64,000 bases of DNA from Phoronis australis (lineage: Eukaryota; Phoronida; Phoronidae). The stretch is taken from positions 125,195 through 189,194 of the forward strand of contig NMRA01000328.1 in the NCBI GenBank assembly GCA_002633005.1, in the 5' to 3' direction. Below are positions 47,200-61,000 of this stretch, in pieces. Position 1 is the stretch's first letter. The number at the start of each line of letters is the position of its first letter. A program made the position numbers and the translations under genes. The notes beneath the pieces were generated by a model that saw nothing but the letters and a program-made list of their open reading frames with translations, made no database searches and was not told the DNA's origin.

Positions 47200-49304
47200 G
47201 AACGAAAAATTCGGGTGCCGCAACAGTCGAACGTTGACACTGAATGTCAACAGTGAACATAAAAAGGCCCTGGTGTAATTTTTGTTTGGTTTAAATCGCT
47301 TGTACTCAGTAAATGAACAAAACAGTAATCTGCGCCATAAAACTTGACCAGACACATGGACTCATTTTCCTAGCAGGGAACAGCTAAGCCCATATACTGA
47401 AAGATTATTTCCCGGAATGCCAACTAGTACGCTATCTGCAGCTACCAGCCCATCACTAACCAACCAGCATGTCTAATCATCTTAAGAGTTCTAATTAATT
47501 GTTAATTAGGGTGCTTAACTAACTTGCTGATTAGAAACCGGTTTGCATAAGTGTGGTTCCCGGTGTGAGTAGAACACGACTCACGAAAAGGGAACCACTC
47601 GGCATCACTGGTCGGAAGGAGGCTGAACTCACTGAATGCTACTTCCAGTGTATGTAGATATGAAGACTGTGACAATATACAGAAACATCTAGGAAAATAT
47701 ATCCGGAAGTTGGGTGGAGACCCTGTCGAATATCAAAACCCGAAAAGTTGACAAATTGACTTCCGTATTAAGCCCACAAAACTTTTAGGCGAATATGAAA
47801 AGAAGAGCACGAGCGATTGTTTTTTTTTGTCAGGGTGAAAGTCGAACATTGTGAAGCGCGACGAAACAGGACACTATTAAAATCATAATTTTCATTGAAT
47901 GAGATGACCCTGCGCTAGTATCCATTCGCATTCTGTCTTGCCATTTCTGTCGCTGTTGGAGGCCATGGGCACGGTGGGCACATTCACTTCGTACAGCGGG
48001 GTTTACCAACGTGTAAAGGCAAATATCGCGAAAAGTGATATTCGGGGAAGTAAATGCCATTGTGAGAGACAATACCTGTGCAACCGGGAGTTCCATGGCG
48101 CAAATGGCCAAAAGTTTAATCATGTACCCTCAGTGGCAACCTCGACTGTTTCTCAGTCCGTTCAACTCCATCAACAAAACCACTTTCGCTAAAATCTGAG
48201 GTGAGAAGTCAACAGCTTGATACAAAGGAGCAAATGTCAATATTTTTACATTTGTTCGATTCAACGAACTCAAATATAACTTAATAGTGTTCGTGAAACG
48301 GACGTTCTTCAAAGAAAGTAATTAATTAAACATTCGCTTGCGCATTCGCTTACACAGTAACCAAATCGCATGTCAAGGATTCACACTATCGCCACAGAAA
48401 GGCTTTCGGTTGGGAAATTCATCAACATTTGTCATTGAAAATGCAGATTTTCCGCACCTCGTGAACATTGGAGAATAACTTGGAACAAACTCTTTGATCG
48501 TCTCCGACAAAAGGTGAATCAAATAACAGAAGCTACCCAATACCAATAAGCAAATGTTTAGTTAATTAAAAGCTGCAACCTGGGGCTCCAATCTGGAGCT
48601 GTTAGCTTACACGTGTATCTGAACTTGATTGTTTGGTGGGGGGGGGGGCATATAACCTATTGTCCGCATTTTCATCCCCCGGTCGTCAATTTCACCGCCC
48701 GCCGGTGTCCGCCGAATCCTCCCTCCCCTGGTCGCCACTAGTTCTACTTTCCCCCACGGTCAGCGCGAACCCCCCCCCCCCCGTTCGGTCGCCACCGATT
48801 TCACCCCACCTCTTTTATAGGCTACTCTATTGCCCAGTTTTCTTCTTATTTTGTCTTTACATTTTACCCGAATCAGAGGGACAAGTGCCACCCAACTGCG
48901 CTGTTGCTACATAAGTCATGAGGCAACGTAAGACTTATAATGAGTTGGCATGCAAGGATGGAAGTTCAACTGCGGATGCACGAGAGCAAAAACGCACCGC
49001 TTGCTAGTGACGTTCTCAAGAGAATTTGGAAGGCTTAATTTGTTCGGATAGAACAGTTGACAAGACAGATGCCAGATCAAACATGCCTCCATGCTGCTGA
49101 CATGCTTTTGTGCAGGTGATAGTGAATATTTCCCACATCTTTTTAACGGGTTTTTCTGTATAATGCGTTCTTTAAAACAACGCGCCAACTTCTACATTAA
49201 ATCGTTTTCATCAAAAACAATTTCTGCTGATGTTTTTCGCGTCACAGCTAAGCTCATATGTCTGTGTTTTACTTACAGGGACAGAGGCTCAGTTGATAAA
49301 TGCA
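47200..49304. other. Intergenic; pyrimidine-rich GC segment with homopolymers at 48630-48800
   Basis: No supported gene. At 48640 a run of about 11 G's and at 48769 a run of 13 C's bracket a C-rich segment with repeated CGGTCG(C/T)CA and ATTTCACC words. The minus frame at 47830-48123 begins like a signal peptide (MIKLLAICAMELPVA) but otherwise lacks support. Confidence 0.4.
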
Positions 49305-49446
49305 TAGGCGGATCCAGGAGGTCCGGAGCCCCTTTTTACCTTTGATTTTAGTTATATCAAATCTATAATTTTCCATTTGACTTGGACTCCCATTTTAAAA
49401 AAATCTTTGATCCGACCCCCTTTTAAAAAATCCTGGATCCGCCCCT
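49305..49446. mobile_element. 142-bp MITE with GGCGGATCCAGG ends
   Basis: AGGCGGATCCAGGA at the left and TCCTGGATCCGCCCCT at the right form inverted ends around an AT-rich core with TTTTAAAAAA. This end sequence resembles common short elements of aquatic invertebrates. Superfamily not assignable from one copy. Confidence 0.65.
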
Positions 49447-52400
49447 GATATGTGCATGTTATGGCTGTTTTCCCTGTGTTTTTGCCTGTTCTTTCCACTT
49501 TTCATTCAAAGTGATAATCTCACCTTCCAGCAAAACAAACAACTTTTGATTTAGACCAGGCACGAAATAAGTCTCAATTTGATTCTTGGTCAAATTGGAT
49601 ACACGTTAGAATTGCTTGAGACCAAGATTTGTCACGTGACGGCAGTCCATTTTATTCCGATCGCCGAGCACGGTCTCAAGGAATAACCGAACTGACGGTT
49701 ATTAGCAAACCCAGAAATCAATTCTTATCATAGTAAGGAACAAGTTGAGACAAATTTCATATAAGTAATGACAGTAAGTGATCTTGATCAAAAGCTTGCT
49801 CTTTGCCAAGGAAAGCGGATTTTTAGCCGTTTTGTCATATAATGTTTAATTTAATACACGCTAAAATCAACCGTTTAATTACGGCTTAATAAATTTCGTC
49901 CACATACTATTCTATATTTTGTTCCTTGGTTTTTGCTCAAGCGTTTCACATTTACGCGCATACTCCCAGTTTCGAACATAGGCGCAGCTGCACTTAAAAC
50001 TCATGGGGTTTAACTCGGGCACACATGCAATAATGTTAACATTCCAATGGGTTTGACTCGTGAACTTCAGGTGCGACCTGGATGCTTTGTGCTTCGCTTC
50101 AATATAGCTATTGACGACTGCCGGCACAGTGGCTGTGATTGCAACCTTGTGGTCAGTTGAACCGAGTGACCACCAGTACAACCATGCGAGACCAACATGC
50201 ACAAGCAAAATTACAACCGTAATATGAGATGTGGCGGTTGCGTTTCACGTACAGATATTAGATAGGACCAGTCGGTGTGTGTAAGCCGATGGCGTTTTAA
50301 TTGAACAGTGTTTGTAAAACACCAAATTCCTGTCAAGAAAATTGTTTACTCTGGTTGACATTGAAATGTGCACTAGGTGTAGCTAACGCCATAGGATAGC
50401 AAGTTTCATCAAAATTTGACCAAGCGACTTCAGAAAAACATACAACTGAGGTATGGCACTGCAAACTGAATAAGTGGGATAACACGATATTTCCAAAACA
50501 GAAATACATACCCTTACTTTGCCAAGTTATTTCCCAAATTTTGATCTTATTCCCAAACTGGGCGCATATGAAATCCACGTCAACGAGCACGAGCAACACT
50601 TGGCCAGATCAGATAATATCTAGCAATTTCTATAGTCACAGCTGTCCCTCGTAGTAACGAAAAAACATTAGTACAAAATCTGAAGTTTTGTGCGAGTAAA
50701 ATAAAAATCGAAATGCAGTAGTAACTTTTATATTAAATCGAACTTTTCTGTTGTAGCCAAAACAATCAACATACATCAATAAAACTATTGCTAACACAAG
50801 GATGGAAACTTTCCAGCTACTATGTCCTAAACCCACCCTCGGCCACGCAAACACAAAACCCGCAGTACGCATTCCATACCCGCACCCTTAAACTCCGCAA
50901 ATAGTCGCTAATACAACATATCCGGTGACCAAACTCCATACCTGGTGACCAACACCAGACCGTAAGCAAAGATCTCATCGGTGTAATATCTTTACCGTAG
51001 GTCCGATTGAGGGTCATCGGGTGTGGGGGTATTGACGATACATGCGGCGCAAGCAAGCAATTTGAACCGCCGCCGATTTTGTTCATGCTTTTCTGAGACT
51101 GGGTTCATTGGGTCGTAGCACATGGAGATGCGCGGTCAGTGGAATCGGTTCCAACCCCTGTGATATCAAATTCCAAAATCTGAGCGAGGCGAAGTGCCCC
51201 ACTCAGGCACGGGGGAAGATTCCATCATATTGACGGGTAAAGTGCTGTAACAGTTGAGACAAACACCTTCACATTCTTGTAACAGATCAATCACGAACAG
51301 AAAATATCACAACGAAGCTATAACGCTCTCATTTTCACTCATTCGGCTGTTCAAGTATTCAACTGAAACATTCCGTTACGACACCCAACTCTAATGGCCT
51401 TGTCACCCTCTTGGCATACATTTCAAGCAACTCGTTAGGAGAGGTACACGGCATAGCAACAAGGCGTAGAGAACATTTCAGGTCCCAATTAGTTTTCATG
51501 CATAAAATCGCATTCTGATGACATCACTTGCAACAAAAACATGAAAATTCATGTCTATCAGTACGCGCAGTGTTAATTTGGCTGGAACTTCCCCCATTAT
51601 AGATTTAAAATCAGAGTTGATTGGGAGATCGCCCAGTACTTCGGATACAATCATCAAACTCGGTGGATTATCAAGCACAAATTGGTGCTTAACAGATCTC
51701 TACTTCTCTCTAATGCAGAAACGTAATTCTTAAGAAAGCATCGAAATAAAGAAGGGACAAATAGTTAGTTAATGAGTCAATTGACTATTTTTCACCCAGG
51801 AGAAAACCGCAAAATTCAAGACGTTTAGGTCACATTACGTAACTACTACCAACGTGGTAGTAGGTAAAAGGCTGAATGGATCACATGCAGGGTATTGCCA
51901 GTAAAGTGTCAAACGCCTGTTTGTTCAGCCAACCGTATGTAATGCACAGCCAATTATTCACCACATAATATTGACCCAAACTTGGGAAGCATATGATTTG
52001 GGGATACAAGAGTTGTTGATTTTTTTAAAGTTGTTCTTCAGTTTCAGAATAGCTAACTGGATTAGACTAGCTCGTAAAACAGTGAGATTTAGATATAACT
52101 TTACGATTCAGATTCCTGCATCATAAAATGAGCATTTTGCATTTTAAAAGCAATTACAGGCCAATGCAATTAACAGCAACGTCATTATAAAACACTTTCA
52201 TAGTAATATCTTGAAAATCTCGTTGAAAACCATCGTCTTCAGAGCATTCGGAGCATACCTGAGGTCTATGGTAATTTATGAATGAAAGATAAATCCACAT
52301 TAACCTCAATATTACACCAATCCCCATCGATGCACAATGCAGCCGAGAGGTAAAGTCAACGACGCCACTAAGTGCTTGGAAAAACAACAACAAACGATGA

Positions 52401-55400
52401 CAAAGTGCCAGGCAAGGAACAGGGAGCGCTGGAACTTGGGGGTACTTCTAACTCGCCCGCTTTGTTTTCCTATTATTTTGCACGTGCAAATATAAATAAA
52501 CAGTGGCGCAGTTAGGAGTATATAATATCCAAAATGAAAACTCTTCTGAAAGGAATAAGCCTCCCCATACAGCGGGGCGGACACCTAAGTCCGATTTTCT
52601 CACAAGCAGTGGTATTTATCAAAAGCTAAGGTCACACACAAACAGCGCGTTCCATAAATCGCAGGTACTGACCAACACCTCTATTGAAATGTCCGATTCT
52701 CGCCAGGTCATGTCAATAGAAGTATTTTGATAAAATTAATCTTTTGTTTGAAGGTAATAATCGTGCACTTTGTTTATACGGTTATCAGACAAGACAGGGC
52801 TTCCGAGCAGCAACAAGAACGCCTGTAAAACCAATCAGTGCACCTCTGTTATTGACCCAAAAATGACCCAGCAAGTTTAACTTAAACGTACCACAAACAA
52901 AACGATTAGAAAAGGACAGGTAAAAACTTGAACGTCGAAAAAAATGTGGAACTGTATTCGACCACTTCGATTTCACGGCATACGCATGCGCGCATTCCGC
53001 CGTCTGAAACATACCGCGCTACCACTTAAATTTATTTTTACAAATAGAAGTAAAACACAAAAATAAATTGTATGGTAAGATTAACTGTTTCTGGATTTTT
53101 AACATCTCCCTAAAGATGTTCACTAAATGTTATCATGTAATCATAAGGTATATAAGTGCAATTATTTAAACAAAATCCATACCGGACTGTGCAAAATAAA
53201 GTTTGTGTTAGGATTAACAACACAGACTCAAAATACCTTTGTGTACTACACGAAATGTCAATTTGTTTCAATCAATAATACAAAGTACGTTTGAGGGTCG
53301 GCTGGTGGTCATAATTTAGCACGATAGTTGCACAAAATTTTGCATCTCTAGAATAAAAAAAAACATTTGAATGAACAGTGCGCCTCAGTCGCATAAAGCT
53401 TGTACAGCCTACCCGATGATTTTGCGATCATACAGGCCGACAGTCAGGCGATTATCGAGAAATTATCGGAAGCCTGAGCTGGGCGTCAAAAATCATCGAA
53501 CCGTTGCTTTTGGGATCTGACGAAAATAGCCAGATGATTCTTGAAATCGGGATTGAACTGAATCGGAGAGATCGGTAGTTGAGGCACATTTTCAAAATTT
53601 AAACGTTTCGGATATAGCCGTGTTCCTTACACTGAGGCGCAGGAGACTATACTCTAGTTGCGTCGCTGAACAGCGTATTTTTGTCTCTTTTGTTCATTCT
53701 TGGTAACCTTCATTCAATAGTTTAAACGCCGTCAAAGAATCTGTCTTAAGAATTAGATCACATGCCGCTATGAAATTGGTCTCAATTTGTTTCTCAGTCA
53801 GACGAGGAATTAATATTCTTGCCCCAGGAAACAACAGCCATCCCGGTCACTGTAATGCTTCAGAACATAATCAGTTTATATATTAACCCGCCGTGACAGT
53901 TATTGAGGCTGGCCTCAAGTACTGACGAACTAACTATCAACTCTCTCTTAAGAACAAACTATGACCATATTTACAACGATGGGTGACCGAAATCAAAAGT
54001 TAGTTGCTTTTTAGTAGGTCGAGTTTGTAACTGGTTTCAAAACACGTCAGCATATATTGTTTTGCAACGGATAAGTCAAGTATTTCCCCACATTTGCAAT
54101 ACTAAATCACCCCAGTTACTAAGTGCATAAACTTATCAAGTTACAATCTTTTATCAAACAGACAATTCTCCTTCGTATTTCTGCAAGAGCACAGAAGGCA
54201 AAAATGGTTTTTAATTTCTTTATTAACGTAACTCAGGATACAGTAAGGTAAAGACCGGTTAATAAACAAGACGTCAAACGCAAAGAAAAACCCGCATACA
54301 GCACAAGCACACCTCTCGTCGAACGCAAATAGGTTGACGTAGAAAATTGAATGTACAGAACAAGCAATTTGATCACACGCGCATATTCCTCTCATCAGCT
54401 CAACAAATACCCACCCCCACAAGTCACGATTTCATGCCCTTCTGGAGGTAAACACACCACTAAGTTTACTGGTCTGGATTAGTAGTCAATGACCACGAAA
54501 CCAAGCATAAGTGGTATCATTTGCAAAGGCGTAATAACCACGATAATCGTGGAGACCCAAAGACGCTTGTCAACAACATAACTCGCGTGCTAATCATGTT
54601 AAATAAATATGCATCGTTTTGACGAAAGGTGAAAGGGCAAATTTTAGCATTGTCTGAATGAACATGCCCCTTGGAGTTGGAAGGGGGCCTCGGTCGTGGC
54701 ACATTACGTGACACGGTGCAGTGCAATTCAGCTCACTTGACAAATAGCAAAGCATAATTTTAGAAATGTTTCCACACCCCTAAATTAGTCAGGTGGACTC
54801 TGAAAGACCACCTTGGGGTAAAACTCAATCAAAAGCACAGGGAAACTGCGTTTAAATCTCATTGGAATAAGTGTCGAGGAATACAACAATGTAAACCATT
54901 CAAGTTTAACGAATTTTGGAGGAAGAAATAGCTAACTTCCGTAAGATCACCTGCACCAAATATTCGTTGACAAAACACAACTCTTCATCACAAAATAACA
55001 CATGGTACTAATACTTCGAAATACAATTTTTGGTTGAAAGTGGAATGCAAGTCTATTAATATTACAAGTCTATTAATATTGCCCCAAAATCCTACCAGTA
55101 AACGATCTCCTTTTTGCATGGATTTAAGAATTCTATTTTATGAAAAATTGCAACGAATTTTCCATTGCTGCCAAAAGCATAATGGATGGCAAAGTGATAT
55201 GCTTACATAGCTTCAAAACATCCACTTAATTCCAGCGTTAACACTTTGGTGCCTTTACAAGCAAATAAACATTGTAATTCCTGTCAAATCTCCTACAAAA
55301 TCAACAAGCTGCAATACATAAGTCTGTTTACTTGCTTATGTTGGGATAATCTGCTGAGAAATGCATTAAAACCATGTTTTGGAATGATGAAGTATTTCCT

Positions 55401-56092
55401 TTCTAAACTGCAATTGTTCAGACGTCAGCAAGTTTGTTGACTGATCACAAAGTAAGTGATGCTATTCCTTGATGAACAATAATCATAAATGAACAATATT
55501 TGACGACAAAATTATAACTCTGAGAAAGAATAAACTCCCTCTAAAACAAATACATGGCACACCTCTTCTCAACTTCCCAAAGCAGAAACTGCTTTCTTAC
55601 ATAACAATGATGTTTTTAGAAACATCATCATGTAAACAACCAGCAGTAGTATAAAGGAGCCTGCCAAAGCCTGAAACATTAAAGTCCTATTTAAATTTCC
55701 TCAAGTACTTTTATTTATTTTTGATTGTTATTATAGCCCTATGAGTCTTGAAAGTTAAGCACTTACAAATAAGTGGTCTAAAATAAAGTACAAGTTTATA
55801 GAATTATGTGCTTCAAAATAAAGTGAAACTCAAAAGTAATATTAAAATAAACAGAGAATTTACATTCACCAAATCTCCCAGAAAAACAAACAAACAGCTG
55901 AAAATACTTACTAATTGAGCAGTGTCCCATTTTTTACCTAATACTTAGGGTAAAACATCCTTATTAATTATGACTATATACAAAATCAAAGAAACTGCTG
56001 TAGGGAGACATGATACACATAAAAATAGTCTCCCAATAGGACTTCAATGCTTTAGTTTGTGACAGGCTCCCTTATAATGCTTTCCAGTTTAC
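49447..56092. other. Long intergenic stretch, no gene supported
   Basis: 6.6 kb without a convincing gene. A hairpin CTACTACCAACGTGGTAGTAG lies near 51843. A 60-codon coding-like block on both strands lies at 51496-51733 (listed separately). Short GC-richer patches such as 52960-53010, with GCATGCGCGC, could be promoter-like. No repeat with clear ends apart from weak inverted words near 53380 and 53640. Confidence 0.45.
51496..51733. other. Coding-like fragment, unidentified
   Basis: The minus strand reads VLDNPPSLMIVSEVLGDLP and SIMGEVPAKLTLRVLIDMN without stops. The plus strand is also open for 60 codons. The minus reading resembles a polyprotein fragment of a retroelement in texture, but no protease, RT or integrase motif is present. 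Isolated; no terminal repeats seen. Confidence 0.2.
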
Positions 56093-56316
56093 ACTACCAA
56101 GGTCCCCTCTACATACAGCCTATCCAAGTACAACTTGCACTAGTGCACACTACCAAGGTCCCCTCTACATACAACCTATGCAAGTACAACTTGCACTAGT
56201 GCACACTACCAAGGTCCCCTCTACATACAGCCTATCCAAGTACAACTTGCACTAGTGCACACTACCAAGGTCCCCTCTACATACAGCCTATCCAAGTACA
56301 ACTTGCACTAGTGCAA
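56093..56316 (+). repeat. 56-bp minisatellite, four copies
   Basis: Four almost identical 56-bp units starting ACTACCAAGGTCCCCTCTAC and ending in TTGCACTAGTGCAC, which contains the 12-bp palindrome GTGCACTAGTGCAC-like dyad. Only one or two substitutions separate the copies. Confidence 0.95.
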
Positions 56317-56999
56317 CTCACCCCACATTTGAGTGGAGCATCCAAACATCATAAGACAAATCACAAGGATGTATCAGATACCTGAGTTTACCTCAGACAT
56401 TATTCAAACAGACAAATTGTACAGTTATGGTCATATAAAAACATGCATCAATAACTACAAGTATTTGCCAACAAAGTATATTTGATTTTCATTTCCCCTT
56501 TATTACAAAATATGAAATGTTCATTCATAAATTCACAAGATCAAATAATGATCCAAGCCCTACCTGGTTCATGCTACGGAAAAATCCACAACACACAAAC
56601 CCCAGTACTGTTTCTAAAAGTACTGCTTCTCTCATGTTCAGATGCCACCAGAATGATGTTTTTGTAAAATAATTATGCCATCTAAAGTGATTATGTCATG
56701 CTTTTCTTTTGATTAATTAATTGAACAGATAGAGAGTAATAATTAGGTCAAGTCAAACAAAATTTTGTCACAGCAATCAAATTGTCCCCTCCCCTCAGGA
56801 CGCATGCATTTTAAGGCTATAATTTTAAGTGGTAATGATTTTTGTATTAAGATGAGCAACACTTGATCTCTAACATACCCGATTGTTATGACTCATTATA
56901 ATTACTAAAAATTCCAAATGGGAAAACTTTACTCCAAGAATGAAGTTTTATACAATGCATACTGCGATGTAGATTATTTTTTGCCAAAATCTTGAAAGC

Positions 57000-57330
57000 G
57001 AAGTCAATTGAAGGTCACCAAGCACATATAGACATGCCCCACTCACTCCTACCTCCCAGCAAAACATGTGGTTCCTTCTTTAGAATATTATTGGTAATCA
57101 ACTTGTAAGATGTTCTCCTAAATTTCTTGCAATGACCTTGAAAACGACATCAAGTTTATCTTTGAAAATGAATTCAAGGTCACCAAAATGGACAGGTGTT
57201 TGGAATTGCCCCACCTACACCTTATCCTGTCAACATTTTTCCCAAGTCAACACTTGCTTTTCTTGCAGTCGGTAACCTTGAAAATGATGTCAAAGTCGCC
57301 AAAATGGACGGGCACCTGGCCGTTGCCCCT
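57000..57330 (+). repeat. Imperfect repeats of a 'CTTGAAAATGA..AAGGTCACCAAAATGGAC' unit
   Basis: The phrase AAGGTCACCAA is found near 57013 and 57176, and GTCGCCAAAATGGACG near 57293, each followed within about 25 bases by GCCCC. Each is preceded by CTTGAAA(A/G)(C/T)GA. Degraded multi-copy sequence; the 60- and 74-codon frames crossing it are not credible genes. Confidence 0.5.
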
Positions 57331-57714
57331 ATTAACTCAGCAAAACTATACCTCCTTTCTAGAAACATGACACCAACAACATTTTCTCAAATCAAATTTC
57401 TGTATTTGGCCCAACTCTAATGATGGGGACAAATATAAACAGTAATCTAAAAGCCTCTCTTGGAGATATCTAAAACACTCCCTCTTGGAGATATCATGCT
57501 ATCAACATTTTCTTAACAGCATGTCAATGAACAAAAAGCCGCCTTCAATCACCTAGAACACAGTGTTCTTAACATTAACTGTAGGACAAATTTTGAATAA
57601 AATTAAGTAGAGATATTTGGTCAATAACACCACATCTGCCAAAATTCAAAACGATGCTTCAAGCGGTTTGGCAGATAGAGAGGTGCACACCAACAACAAG
57701 ACTTGAGAATAAAA

Positions 57715-57850
57715 AATGGCCACTAGGGGGAGCTCAATACTGACTTCAAATACAAGTATATTTGACATTGGGAAAGTGTCTCCCTAAACAAAAACTCATT
57801 TACCAAATTTCATAAAATTACATAAAGGAATTTTTAGACAAAGCGCGCCC
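57715..57850 (-). repeat. Reverse-oriented copy of the 'CTAGTGGC' dispersed repeat
   Basis: GGCCACTAGGGGG and, further on, TTACCAAATTTCATAAA are the reverse complements of CCCCTAGTGGCC and TTTATGAAATTTGGTAA found in the copies at the left of the window. Confidence 0.5.
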
Positions 57851-57966
57851 TGACAGAGATGTTGGCAATATGTATCAAGATAATGTATATGTGGATGCAC
57901 CGAAATCAGAAAATATTTAATTAAACTTTTCATGAACCTCACATTGTGTCCCAAATTGGAGAGATC

Positions 57967-58072
57967 TTATATGATATACAGACACACTTTATTAAGTAGA
58001 ACTGAATCACTTGAATATTTATTATATGATATACAGAAACACTTTAAGTAGAACTGAATCACTTGAATCTTT
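57967..58072 (+). repeat. 55-bp tandem duplication
   Basis: TTATATGATATACAGA...AAGTAGAACTGAATCACTTG is present twice, 55 bp apart, with one short internal deletion in the second copy. Confidence 0.85.
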
Positions 58073-61000
58073 GAAATATAATTTAATATTATGCTAACCA
58101 TGGAAGCTTGGACCTCAACTTCTCTGTAACAATGGTGGCTGGGGTCCAGGCAGACATTCACAACAAGCAGCACCTGAGACCCTTTCAGATGACTAATGAA
58201 AAATTTTAATGTGCAGCAGTCTGGGTAGGTGAATGTGGTGCAAATAACATTCCCTAAAGTCAAAATACATCCCCAGCCTCCCTTGGCTAACAAGTAATGA
58301 GGGAGGAGTAAAATAGGTGTATTTGTTGACCAAGAGCTGGTAACAACAGACCTTCCAGTGTGCACTTAAATGACAGCATACCAATCTCAGCAAGATCCTA
58401 ATGTCTAGAGGTTAAAGGTTCTCCAGCACACTACAAGGACTCGAGGTTGGTAGCTACCACTGACTACCAAATCTATACATTACTGATCATCAGATACCTG
58501 AGGTGACAACTGATGTGGTCCTGTCCAAACAGATTGTCATTTATATTTCAAATACTATGAAATGCCACTTCCAAAAATTAAAGAGGAGATATTGTGGTCT
58601 AATCCTGTTGGAGACAGACTTCGCCTAATTCGACTTTGTTGGTTAAGGGAACAGTGAAACTTTGGGAATCTCCACTTGTGTGTCTGGGTAGACCATTGGT
58701 TAAGTCCAGTGGAGTCCTGTAAATTGGTAAAGAAACAAAAGCACAATTGTTGTAATGTGAAACAAATGTGGGCGAGACAGCATCAAACTGTTTTTGGACA
58801 CTTTATACCAGGACCTCACACCAATAGAAAATCACCAAGACGTCACAGCATTGATGTGGAACACCAGGTCTCACATCAAATTCCATCAATAAGAGCGAGG
58901 GACTCCTGCAAACAACACAACCAGGGCAGTTTCAAATAAACACCAAAGAAACTTTGCAGACTTAACCAAGCACCAACTGTTATTAAACCATCAGTCTCTT
59001 TGACCAACTGAACAAATTACTGTAATAGGGGAAAAGTAATGAATCACATAAACACAACTCTTAGAGATGTTGGTTTGACCAAAAGGCAGTTGAAAGCATT
59101 ACCAGCACCATCAGCATCAGCAGTGATAACAATGGTCAAGTTGACTACAACATAATTTAACATAGAAAAATAACCAAGGAAGGGTTTTTCTTGTTTTGTG
59201 GCATAAACCAATCCAGCCAGCCATTCATCACAGTGGGAATGTTCTAGATGAGTGCATACATCTAATACACAACTCAAACAGCTATGTCAAGGTTTTGTCA
59301 GGTCATTGACAAGGATATGGCTGGACAGTGGCCACTTCTTTGGTGGTCATTAGCACTAATCCACTCAGACCATAAACTGACCATGGGAAAATCATGCTTC
59401 TATGGCAATCAGGTCCACTCATCAACTCATCTTAACGGCATTACAGGGTCTATCAGGCTTTAAGTAGCCCTAAAATGGCACACAAATATGTTGACAAGAT
59501 GGAGATGTCTAACAGTTCCAAACATTGAATTGCTAAAATAGAATGTTGGCATTCACAGAAACAAGGCAAGAATTCCTCCCCATGAGGGTCCACAGAAAAC
59601 AGTGTGAAAGATCGGAATTTTCCAGCACTTATGATTTTATTGGATAAGACAGACATATAAACATTGGTGTCTATTAAGGCTTATTAGTTTATTGTAAAAA
59701 GCAGCCATTACAAGCCATGAGAACATTCTCACAATTCCAATAGCAAATTTGAGAAGAACTAAAAGACAGATATGTTTTCCTCAGGTGTGATTAATAAAAA
59801 TGTTATCAAATATGCCGAGTGTATTCCCGGCATGTTTCAAACAATAAACATGTGTCATTGATATAGCATTTACAGAAAAACCAGACCTCTAATTCATGTA
59901 CCACATGGAAATGAAACTTAACTCCTCCCAATGAATACATTTTGTACCCCTTATAACCTCCCTAGGTACAGTGGTTACTGATGAGATTGTTTACTGTGGT
60001 GGGAAAAACAACATGATAATAAATAAATAACAAATAAGCATACACCTCAACCCTTTTTTGCTCTGATTACAACACGTTCTCGAAAAAGAACAACTAGCGA
60101 AGCATAGCACTGACCAATTGGATGCACTGGCAATGGGGCATCAGAAACATTCCCCCTACCACCACTTTTGCACTTCACGTTGTTTGCTCCCTCCGTTGTT
60201 GTCCATTTTGCTGAATTCTCCTCATAATACTTCATTGTAACTACCGGTAAGACGCCAAGTAACATGGATTTTCAATGGCAAACAAGTGTAGTGGACAGAA
60301 AGAAAAAAGTCATCTATCCCGAGTTATTTATGCAGAATATTTTTTATTGAAATTGAACAGTGGTCACTACTTGAGTGGTTGCAGCAGGTCATTGCCTGAA
60401 GGTCATTGCACCAGTCATGGCCTATCCAGGGCAGGATTATGACTAAATAATAAAAATGACCAATTATCTCCTCTGTTGCCAAACCTACACACTAGCATGG
60501 CTTCAGAAACAGTAATCAATAGGTTGACCATACTGGCATCACCCCATGAAACAGGAAGAGACAAACAATTTGTAAATGTACCTGCCAGGTAATCACCCCC
60601 AGTTATTCACTATCAAGCACAAACAGGAATATTATCTCCACTAAAACAGGTATTGTAAGAGCTTTAGATCTGATGTAAAGCACTTGGATTTAGGGTAAAC
60701 CAGCGCCTTAAAGGGAACTTTCTACGTAAGTTCCAACAAGTAGCAGTATAAATGCTTCTACAATTTTTAAAACCTTTAAAAAATCTAGTATTTGTGTATT
60801 AATAATGGCCATTGTAGATTTTTGCAGCATTAACACTATATTCACTTGCAGTTCAGTTGCATAAATTATCACCTTGTATATCAGCAGTTGGTCAGTATCT
60901 GGCCATATGAATATTGTCATGGTAAAACTCTTCATTTCCAGAAAGTGACACTATAAACTTATTTTTTGAAGCAGGCAATGTCTCCAGTCCACAGTAAAAT

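Noticed and set aside
47830-48123. Minus frame starting like a signal peptide (MIKLLAICAMELPVA)
   Set aside because: Beyond the first 16 residues nothing looks secreted or conserved, and no following exon was found.
53381-53641. Possible MITE bounded by GCGCCTCAGT and ACTGAGGCGC
   Set aside because: Only 10 bp of inverted match, no duplication at the borders and no extension of pairing; too weak to call.
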